From Favolaschia claudopus (lineage: Eukaryota; Basidiomycota; Agaricomycetes; Agaricales; Mycenaceae): a stretch of 64,000 nucleotides of DNA. The stretch spans positions 1 through 64,000 of the forward strand of contig JAWWNJ010000115.1 in assembly GCA_037176885.1 (NCBI GenBank). Direction: 5' to 3'. Positions 55,208 through 64,000 of the stretch are shown here, one piece after another; within the stretch, counting starts at the first letter, position 1; the number at the start of each line of letters is the position of its first letter. Under the pieces are notes generated by a model that had not been told where the DNA came from, did not search any database, and was given only the letters and a program-made list of their open reading frames with translations. Made by a program: the position numbers and the translations under genes.

Positions 55208-56293
55208 TTACACGGCTTGAAGTTCCCAATGGAGGGGCGCTAATAGGTCCAATCTCCTCCAGTAGACCTTGAACGCGTCCGATTTCCACCCCATGGCTTG
55301 GACGACGTCCGGGTGAACACCCACGAGGAGGAGCTCTGTTGTACCACCGATGCGAAAGCTATGACCCGTGAATGCTGGGAAGCCATGTTTTCCCCACACT
55401 TCGTTACACCGTTGAAGGAACTTCTTCCTTGTGAGGCAAGCGAGAAGACCCTTCGCGTTGCGGTAGGAGAAAAGCGGGAGGTCGAGGGGGACGGCGTTGA
55501 GGGCCAGATGAGATTGCAGCGCACCGATTGGATCTGATGGTGTATTCTGTTTGCAGAGCATGGTGTCGTCTCCTCTCCGACCCTTTGTTTTGGTCCATGG
55601 CAGGTGGAGGCAGCGCGAGCCTGCGGATGTGGAAGGAGGGCGAAGATCTGCCGTGGTAGGTATGTGACCCGGTTTGAATTTTCCTTGGGTGTCTGACAGC
55701 ATCTCGCCCAGTCAGATTTGGCCCCACAAAGCGGTACACGCTGCGGCAAGAACAACGGCGTCGAGCGAGTTGTTGGGATCGAAGTCCTTAGCCAGTAAGT
55801 CAACCATAGCTGCAGTGACCGGAGGGCGGACATCTTGTTTGGAGCTTTCTGGGGCGAGGTTCTCGACCCCGCGAAGGACGTACCGAAGGCGAATACCTCC
55901 TAACCATTCAGCCCCTTCCATAATATGCCACGCCTTGACTGCGGCCACTGCTGCCCTAGTCATCCCCCCTGCTATTTCGCCGACCCTCGACGATGAGAAA
56001 GAACAAAGCAAGAACTCTGATGCTGGCAGGCGCTGAGCTAGGGAGACGCCCTCGGAGTCGCAAAATGTGTGGAATGCCTTCAAGGAGCCGGCATATTTCT
56101 CTAGAGTTGAGTCTGCCCAGGCGTGCTGTATGGTGTAGTTGATGTGTTCTTTCGCGCGTGCCGTGTTCTTTGTTTTTTTGGGTCGCGACTTGAGGATGCC
56201 GCCTGAGTAAACGGTAGGCTTCCTCTTGGACTGTTGAAGAACGCGAGCGATAATGGAGCGGGTGCTTGTGGTGTTGTCGCCGTTGACGAGCAT
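55208..56293 (-). pseudogene. Tyrosine recombinase of a Ngaro/DIRS-like retroelement, in-frame stop at the Arg I position
   Basis: From ATG 56293 (MLVNGDNTTS) the frame runs to TAA at 55208-55210. It is interrupted by TGA right after ACTALWGQI (~55714). The N-terminal half is a core-binding-like helical domain (WADSTLEKYAGSLKAFHTFC). The catalytic half has GHSFRIGGTTELLLVGVHPD (H-x-x-R), MGWKSDAF and the C-terminal Tyr in FKVYWR. The stop sits where the first catalytic Arg is expected (A..G.R.GE). The enzyme would join the circular cDNA to the genome in place of an integrase. It follows the RT-RNase H gene by 90 bp. Confidence 0.85.
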
Positions 56294-56382
56294 TGTGGTG
56301 CGGAGCAAAAGATAATTTCCTTATTTGGTAAGGTCGGCTACAAGATTTCGATTCGATTCTACAAGATACAAATGCTACTGTT

Positions 56383-58480
56383 TCAACGGATTACAATGCT
56401 AAGGAACTCTCTAAGGTGGTTCGGCGTCCTTGGCTGCCTCTGGTACATGTCGCTTGCAGGTGGGAGAATTCCTCTCGACGGTCCGTCTGCGACGTTCTCC
56501 TTCGACGGGACATAGACGAACGTAAACCAAATGTCGAATTCATTGAAGAGCCACAGGATGTGCTGGAGGATAATGTTGGACGGGTTGTTGTAGGAGCGGC
56601 CGGCTGCGAGGGCTCCGATGACGCCTTGGTTATCAGACTGGAGGATGAAGTGTTGGTTCTTGAAACCGGACGCGATGATTGTCTGCACCGCCAATTCCAC
56701 TGCGACCATCTCACCCCATCCTATGTCCCTTCCGCCCTGTCGCCAATCCTCCTTGAACCTCCATGCCAACCACTTCCCTCAGAAAACGAAACCGACACCC
56801 CAGCCCGTGGAGGCGTTGACGAAGATCTCGTCTGCGTTTGGCGGCGGGGGTTCCTTGATCTTAAGGTGCACCTGTGTTTGGGAAAGGGCATCCCTCCACC
56901 AGGCGGCGTCGCGCTTGACGGGGACCGAGAATCGAATGAAATTGTTGGAGGTGAGGTTGAAGGACGCGGTGAACCTGTACATGCTAACCAGGCGAGAACG
57001 ACCTTCGGGGAGAACGAGCGCACAATGGTTAAGCGTGCCGACAACATTCTCGGCTTCCTTGCGCGAAGCGTGGGCCCTCTGATCTGACGTCCATGGTTCC
57101 AACTTTGCGAGGTACTTGATCCTTTTCTTGTCTGGTAATGCGACGGATTTGGCGACGAGGTCCCAGTCGAAACCGAGGTAAGTGAAGCTGTTGTGGAAAG
57201 GCGAGTGTTTGTCCATCTCCCACGGGAGCCCGAGGTCGGCGGCTAGGTTGATGAAGACTGATTCGTCGTAATCGTACGAGGTTGAGTTCTGGGAGAGGAG
57301 GTTCGGGTAGCGGAAGAAGACGAAGTCGTCCACCCATTTGAGGATGTCGGCGACTGAGAACCCTAGTTTCAGAAGGAGGACAAAAAGATCGGCGACACGG
57401 CCGAATACTCCTGGCGCGCTGCAGGCGCCGAAGCTGAAGACGTGGTCGAAATGCACCTGCGTGTTGTTAGTTCGCGGTGTAAATACGCCGAGGAATGGAC
57501 CATACCTTTCCGTTCCATGCAATCATGAGCTGGGAACGTTCTTCGGGTTTGGATGGCACGTTGCGGAATGCGCTTTTGACGTCGAAGACAGCGGCCTGGG
57601 CGCCGGCCGGGGCGCGTGCGACGATGAGGAAACATTGTGCAAAGGATCCCCAGTCGCATTGGAAATCCTCTTTGTCGATCTGAGAATTGATAGACGGGAC
57701 GGAAGGGTCGTTTCGAGGAAAGGAATGATGATTATACATACGCCACTTCCCGGTGGGTGGGTCTTTCTGGACACAGCCGACCGGCGAGCAGCGGAAAGGG
57801 CCGATTACGGCTTCAAGAGAGACGGGGTCATACAGCGGCGATATTCGTCCAAGAGTTTGTTCTTTCGCAAGATACTTGTCGATAATGTCGGAATGTTCGA
57901 TGGCAGAAGGAAGGTTTGAAGGAATGAATGTTGTAGTAGCGCGGCAGCTAGGGTCGAGCCCGTGCCCGAATCCATTGCAGATGCCTTCCGGCACATCCGC
58001 CCACTCCTCCTCCAAGCCAAGCCGGCGGATCCAATGCGCCCACCGGTCGGCTTTGAGGGGAGTGACTATGGGGAGCATCTCAGTGCACAGGGCAGACTTG
58101 GGCGCTGTGGCCTGCGCCTGCTGCGACGACTCCCGCTCCGCAAAGTGTGCATGCATGGCTGTATTGGCACTGCTGGTGGCATCCGTTAGGGCGGTTGTAG
58201 GACCAGCAAATCCGGACGTTGGCGATTGGGGTGTTCCACCTGCGCTCCCTGTCGCGAATGCACCACTTGCCAACATCGGCGGTGCAATAGAACGAGCAGT
58301 GCGCGTCGCGTTCTGCGCAGAAGCAGCACTTCGGGTCGGCCTGCCGCGAGTCCGCGCGTTCCGCCTGCCGAAGCCTCTGACGCCGCCCCTGCCGCCTCCG
58401 CCGCCTCCTCTGCCTCCTCTACCACCTCTACCGCCTCCGCCGGCGCCTCTGTTCGCTTGGGGTGGGGCCGCGTGCGCTGC
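56383..58480 (-). pseudogene. RT-RNase H (with RGG-rich N-terminus) of the YR retroelement
   Basis: Minus strand: exon from about 58480 to 57506, intron 57505-57457 (49 bp, GTATGG..CGCAG), exon 57456-56383. The N-terminus (~58440-58330) is an RGG-type Gly/Arg repeat; the first in-frame ATG is only at 58276, so an upstream exon with acceptor TCTAG (~58492) is possible. RT: GKWRMYNHHSFPRND, then AAVFDVKSAFRNVP, HVFSFGACSAPGVF and ILKWVDDFVFFR (the YxDD box as WVDD). RNase H: WRQGGRDIGWGEMVAVE, LQSDNQGVIGAL and SKENVADGPSRG. A TGA at 56779-56781 (after GWGVGFVF) breaks the frame between thumb and RNase H. The architecture is that of Ngaro/DIRS elements. Confidence 0.85.
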
Positions 58481-58489
58481 ATCGAGCCC

Positions 58490-59000
58490 TAGATGTAATA
58501 TTTAGACTAAATGGCCTGGCCCTAGCCTAAACGTAGATTGTTTATTTGCGTGGAGCCAGCCAGGGCCTGGCTAGCACTTTTTTCTACCCCCTGCCGGCGC
58601 TTTTTGATTGCCTTTCGATGGTTGTGATGAAGGCCGGCACCTCGGCTTCCATCATAACATGTATAGGGTTTAGCTATTTCCCTTGTTTTTGTTGTCCATC
58701 AATCATTGTGATAAGGGAAAATAATTCCCACTAACGTAAGTGGGTTGTTGTGGGTTCCTAAACGACGAAATGCCAATGTCACATGACTTTTAACCCTTAG
58801 CAAACCTCTTTTTCCCTTTTTCTTTTCTCCTTTTCGGGCAATTGTCCTTTTTTCTTTCCTCTGCTAAGTTATCTGCCTATGACGCTGCTGATGCTAAGCT
58901 GTTCTTTGACTCCGCCTGCATCCCTTGTTTGTTCCATTGTTCTTTTGCGCGCTCCATTGTTCGTTTGCGCGCACTCCTCCTTCCCTCTTTCTTACCTCTC
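58490..59000. other. Spacer between YR element and Helitron
   Basis: No gene. Contains a GCCAG/CTGGC imperfect palindrome near 58554-58575, and a pyrimidine-rich tract (58800-58860) that is probably the promoter/5' UTR of the Helitron gene. The Helitron 5' terminus (TC after A) could not be located with confidence. Confidence 0.35.
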
Positions 59001-62000
59001 ATGTCTCTTCGTGTTAACGGGCGGCCTGTTTCTGCTTTCGCGTGCTCTTCCTCTCCTGATACTCTCTTCCCCGCCCATCTGTTACTTGCGGTCTATCCTC
59101 CTCAGCAAGTTCCTCTTTGGATACCTGTCACGGTCGACCTTCCTCATTATGGAACTTTCACCGTTCTCTTGCGTCCTCATCTTGCTGCACCGGAATGCAT
59201 AGAATTGACTCTTGGCGTGGATTGGAAGGCCTCTGTGCGGGAGTTGGTTCTCGCGTGTGGCTTCGACGTGCCTTCTTCTTTCGATCCCGGAACTTTGTTG
59301 ATCCCTTCTCGTGAGTGACTGCTTTTTAGTTGTGTCGCTTGGTGTTGATGATTGTATTGTAGGGGAGGAATCTTCCTCCGCGTCTTCTGGCGCCAATAAT
59401 TCTGTTTTGTCTGTTCCTGCTTTGTCTGTTAATGTTTCCCGCGTTGAATCGTTGGTTCCCAATGACCAATCGTCTGCCGGTCCTTCCGTGGCGCCTCGAA
59501 CTAGTGCGGTCGTTCCCCCTGACGGGATGGCTCTTCTATGTTCCATGTTGTCCCCTGCTTCTCCTTCCGAGTCTTTATTTTCCAATATACAACTTTCTGA
59601 GTTTCGTACGTTGTTGGATTCGCATGGAATCGATTCCTCTCCCCTTTCGACTTCCGACGAATGTCGCTTGGCAGTTTTGACTCATTTGTTGACTGGATCT
59701 TGTGTTGGTCCAGCGATGGCTTCGCATGATGGCTGTTCTGGCGTGTCGTCTGGTTTCCAGTCTGCGACTGAGTTGGCGTTTTGTGCGCTCAACGAGATTT
59801 TATGTTCTGTTGATTATACTTTCGAGTCTACAATCTTGTCCGCTTCTTCTATCGGGTTTCCTCGTTCCGTCGTTGCCCCCTCATCTGAGTCGGATGCTTT
59901 CCAACAAATCTCGTTCGCTCGACAATATATGTCTGAAAAGAGGCGCGATGTATTGCGTGCATTGTCTGTCGCTCATCCAGCCGAAGTCGTTCTCAGTGAT
60001 GTCGATTATCTTCTACTGCCTTCTTTAGTCTCTCTGGCTTCCCTCCATCGACTCTCTGTTTATCACCGCGGTGCTCAGCGACTACGTGATGATCTGGTTG
60101 CTCATGTTGCCTCCGGGGACTGTGCTATGCATTTGAATGTTGTTCATACCGCAGGTTGCATTTCTTTGTTTGATCAGACCTTTCCTTCTGGTCCTCCTTC
60201 CGTTGCATCTGTTGAAGATTTGCGTGATGCTATGCAAATTCGGCTCCTCAGCTTTCTCTTGCCTCGCATGTCGCGCAATATGTGTCGGCGCGTTCTGAAC
60301 CTTCATGGTGTTCGCTGGGAGTCTTCGCAGGGTGTGGCCAGCTTGCGTTCGACGCTGAAGAAATATCTTGGTCGTCTAAACAAAGGGAAGCCTATTCCGT
60401 CTGCACAGGCTCGCACTTCCCATCAGCGTACTAGAGATGCTGCTGCTGAAGCTCGTGTGCGTGAGAGTTGTCGGCTTAAAAGCGAGTGGCCCCGTCTTGT
60501 TTCTGCTGATGCCAAGCAGCGTTTCAAGGATACCTTCGCTCGTTTTATCTCCAAGGAATCATTGGATACGTTCGTCTGTGGCTCTTGCTCTGAAAGATGT
60601 TCCGTATCTGTTAGGGATTCTCTCCCCTTTGATTCGTTTGAGTGGGATTTGCTTCGGCATCCTGATGATCTGACTGGACGTGATTCGGATTCTGAGTCTG
60701 GAGACGAATCTTCATCTTCTGACAATGAAGGCAATGGTGTTCCTTCGCCAAAGAAACCGTGGTGGGATCCTGATTACGAACGCCCGGAACCTATATCTTC
60801 TGGATCGTATTCGGACTTGATGATCGACCCGCAGGCCATTGGTACGTCTGAGGAAACGGGAGAACCGGAGTTGATCGTGTGCCGCGAATGTAAGTCTGAA
60901 ATTGTTCGTGGTGTGGTCCCTCGAAAATCCTTGGCAAACAGAAATTATCTCGGAGACATTCCTGCTGAGTTGAAAGACTTGTCAGTTGTGGAAGAGGCGA
61001 TGGTGTCTCGGTGTAGGGCTAAGTGCTGGATTATCCAGATGCGTGAAACTGATGATCGGGGGTACGTCAACGTTCAGCGCGGCTTCAAGGGTCATATAAT
61101 TGTTTATCCCCAGCGTCCTTCTTCAATTGCGTCCAGGTTACCGCCTTCTTTGGAAGATGTTACCACTCCATTGTGCGTTGTTTTTGTAGGTGCTAAACCC
61201 CCTACTAAGGAATGGCTTAAAGAGAAAGCGAAGCCGTTGATCGTTCGCAAGGAGAGAGTCATGAAAGCGCTTCGCTGGCTTTGTGCCCATAATCCTTTGT
61301 ATAAGGACGTTGAAATTGATGAACATGTTTTTGATGGGCACGGTGAGATTGTGGACGTACCTTTCCATGTCGAGCATGTTATTCCGTCGGATGGGGTGGA
61401 AGCTACAACATCGTCTTATGTGCCTTTCGCCACCGCCGCGTCGAGCGAAGATGGTATGGATTTGCGTCCTTCTACTTCACAGGATGATGTTCCTCCTACT
61501 GAACGGCCCCAGTCTACTTCGATAGATCCTGTTTCTTTGGCCAGTCTCAAGGACACTATGCGCCCTCGGAGGTTCGATCCTATTGAATTTCAGAGTGTGG
61601 TGGTTACTGATGTCAAAGGTCATGAGCGGTCTGATATTCTTCGCCAGGCTGCAGCAAATCATCTTAAAAAACCTGGTTCCAATTACCTCTCGCTGCCCCA
61701 TGACCCTAATCCTGTTAACGAATTCAACAACCCTGATCTACTTCCTCTTATATATCCCACTTTGTTTCCCTATGGAATCGGTGGAGTTGATGATGCAGAT
61801 CGTCGGACTCCTTTTGGTTTTGAGTCGCATCTCAAGCATTTTTTCAGTCTGTCAGATCGTCGTTTTCAGGAACATTATTCGTTTCTATTCACCGTTTTCA
61901 ACATGATGCAGCGTCGAAAGCTGTTGCAAAACGTCAGTTACAAAGTGAAACGCAAAAATTTTGATACTGTTGCTGCTCAGTTTGCGTCTGTCTCTCCTGC

Positions 62001-64000
62001 CGCTATTCACGCTGTGACAGAGAGGATCAGTCAAGGTGATTTTAAAACTGTCAACTCAGAAGACGAGCGGCGTGTGTTAGCGCTTATGAAAGAGGTCAAT
62101 CTGGTTAACTCTCAAGTGTATGGCTCACCTCAATCTAAAGTGACTATGCGTAATGAGATCAAGGGGCTGATGTTGGAGAAAGGGTTGCCCAGCTTCTATC
62201 TTACAATCAACCCGGCTGACGCTCACAATCCCTTGGTTCGTTTTTTGGCAGGTGAAGAAATCGACATAGATAGGATCACAGCGCTGGATATGCTGAATCG
62301 TTCGAACCAGGAGATTCTTATTGCGAAGAATCCTGCAGTCGCTGCTCAATTTTTTAACATTTATATGAAGGCTTTCCTTGCTGCACTCGGGTGTCAGTCA
62401 GAGGGAGCGGATACACAGGAGGGCATTCTTGGGGTGGTTAGTGCGTATTACGGTTGCGTTGAGGCGCAGGGGCGTGGATCCCTTCATTGTCATTTGCTTG
62501 TCTGGGTGGAAGGTGGACTCAATCCAGATCAGATAAAGGAACGTGTGCTTTCTAATGATGGTGCAGACGATTTTCAGGATCGTTTGGTAGCTTTCTTGGA
62601 TGATGTGATATCGACTTCCCTTCCGCCTGAAGTTCGTTCGAGTGCGATGGATCCCACCGGAAAGTATAACCCTTCCACTACTCGAGGACCGAATCCTGAC
62701 AGTTTTACCAACGACGCTGACTTCGAAGCTGCTGAAGCTCGAGATTTTCGTTCTCTGGTTGAGACTTGCCAATTGCACAAACATCAGGCTACCTGTTACA
62801 AATACTGGAAAGGCCCCGGATATGTCAAAGAATGTCGCTTTGATATCGACGAAGACAACGTTCGCCCATTGACCGTTGTTGATCCTGTTTCCGGGGAGAT
62901 AACGTTGCGTTGTTTGAATGGTCTGGTTAATGGTTTCAATGAGACCATGTTGCAGAGTATTCGATGCAACATGGACATCAAGTTTATCTCTTCTGGCTCT
63001 GCGGCCAAAGCAGTTATGTTTTACATCACTGACTATATCACTAAAACCCAATTGAAGACGCACGTTGCGTATGCTACCTTAGAGTTGGCGGCGTCTCGTC
63101 TGTCTGATACTGAGCCTGGCTTGGACGATTTCACAGTTCGGGCACGGCGTCTGTTGCAAAAGTGTGCACATGCTATGGTTGCGCAGCAAGAGCTTTCCGC
63201 TCAGCAGGTTGTTTCTTATGTGATGGGTTTCGAGGATCATTTTACGAGCCATAAGTATGCGAAATTGTACTGGAGCAGTCTGGAGGGATTTATTAATTCT
63301 GAACGTCCTAGTCCGGAGTGTTATCGAACTCCTAGAAATCTTCCCGAGTCAGAAGAGGATCCTGTGGTTGATGCGCAGCCGGTACCGGATGCCAGTGTTG
63401 ACGGTGTTGCAGTGCCCGAAGTAGTGGAATCGGTTCCGTTTGCGTCCGTGTTTCATGCCGACGATTCCAATAATTGCGACGATACGCCTGTTGATGGACC
63501 GAGTCCCATGGAGGACGATGTTACATTGACTGTCGGCATAGATGGTAGGTTTACTGCACAGGCGAATCAATCTAGGGACTATCAATGTCGAGGTTCTGAG
63601 CTTGACCGTGTCTCTGTATGGGACTTTGTTGCTCGTGTTGAGAAGTCGCGCACCCTGCGTACTCGCAAAGGTTCTCGTAAACCTCTTGTTGGCGACGGCG
63701 ACGCCGGCGATGGTGCTATTGCTGAAGAATGCCCCCTTCCTAATGAGCCTGTTCCGATTCAGCCTTGGGATGCTGACAGACAGGGAGACATCTTGGCTTG
63801 GACAGGACGAAGGAGACCCAGAGTTGCGTTACAGGAGGCGCATGCTGAAGATAAGACACATGAGTTGCGCGTTCTGGATCCCGCTGATCGAAGAGTACCT
63901 GTACTCATCGGTGGTGCTTTGCCTCGTTGCGATCGTGATGACACAGAGCATCGACACGCCCGTCTTATGCTGATTTTGTTTAAGCCGTGGAGGCACTGCA
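59001..64000 (+). CDS. Helitron Rep/helicase, N-terminal ~1.6 kcodons (runs off the window)
   Basis: Exon 1 59001-59310 (ATG, MSLRVNGRPV), intron 59311-59362 (52 bp, GTGAGT..TGTAG), exon 2 59363 to beyond 64000 with no stop. After a Ser-rich N-terminal region come a Cys cluster FVCGSCSERC (~60571), an acidic linker, and a DUF6570-like domain beginning IVCRECKSEIVRG (~60880). The Helitron-like N domain starts at YPTLFPYGIGG (~61753). The Rep nuclease has HUH motif GRGSLHCHLLVW (His codons 62485, 62491) and tyrosines in YITDYITK (63022 and 63034). RHARLMLILFKPWR near the edge leads to the helicase. All essential Rep residues visible are intact, so this copy could be recent. Confidence 0.92.

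Noticed and set aside
58186..58482. Glu/Ala/Leu-rich minus ORF with an ATG
   Set aside because: It is another frame of the Gly/Arg repeat that leads in frame into the RT; the RGG reading is better supported.
58554..58577. Helitron 3' end (hairpin followed by CTAG)
   Set aside because: The palindrome is imperfect, and the CTAG is inside it rather than after it, so the terminus is not supported.
62398..63063. 221-codon minus ORF
   Set aside because: Antisense shadow of the Helitron Rep exon, which has conserved motifs on the plus strand.

Overview
This 64 kb window reads as a transposon graveyard in a filamentous basidiomycete, most likely an agaricomycete. The evidence is the short GT-AG introns (about 48-85 bp) and the element mix: Ty3/gypsy and Ty1/copia LTR elements, a tyrosine-recombinase (Ngaro/DIRS-like) retroelement with an RGG-rich N-terminus, a Tnp2/CACTA-type DNA transposon, a Helitron with a DUF6570-like N-terminal region, and decayed F-box-like genes. 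No intact housekeeping gene is visible. All calls rest on reading the sequence; no database search was run.

Layout. 1-833 is the end of an old LTR. About 2.9-9.17 kb is a broken forward gypsy element (C: gag, protease, first part of RT), with a solo LTR and perfect 5-bp duplication (CGACC) at the start of its coding region. At 9167 C is cut by a minus-strand gypsy element (D: 3' LTR, protease, gag with in-frame stops). At 13591 D is cut by a forward gypsy element (A: 1.8 kb LTR, gag, protease, RT up to just past YIDD). At 20438 A is cut by the left LTR of element B.

Element B (20438-31154) is the most unusual object. It has two near-identical 1.32 kb LTRs in minus orientation, a primer-binding site shared with A, a gag-like leader ORF and a polypurine tract, but no gag-pol. 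Its interior instead holds three intron-bearing genes on the strand opposite to the element: about 929 codons with a Zn2Cys6-like cluster (several apparent homopolymer frameshifts), an intact 232-aa Cys-motif protein, and an intact 367-aa protein. The PPT and a tetraloop hairpin recur inside, with base changes that keep the pairing.

31-41.7 kb holds a tRNA-derived SINE-like piece, an LTR-like piece, two copia 3' fragments (one with its LTR), and several decayed or unrecognised genes including F-box and possibly BTB relics. At 41.7 kb an F-box-like gene is split by a ~12.5 kb terminal-inverted-repeat element (41694-54217), and its second half resumes at 54218. That element encodes a degenerate Tnp2-type transposase and a divergent minus-strand accessory gene. 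It has itself received three solo LTRs, two with exact 4-bp target duplications.

54.5-64 kb holds a gypsy integrase scrap, a cluster of perfect hairpins, a minus-strand tyrosine-recombinase retroelement whose first catalytic Arg position is a TGA stop, and the N-terminal ~1.6 kcodon part of a Helitron Rep/helicase that runs off the right edge. Many lesions are CGA-to-TGA-like or lie in homopolymers, so CpG decay and residual sequencing error are both possible causes.
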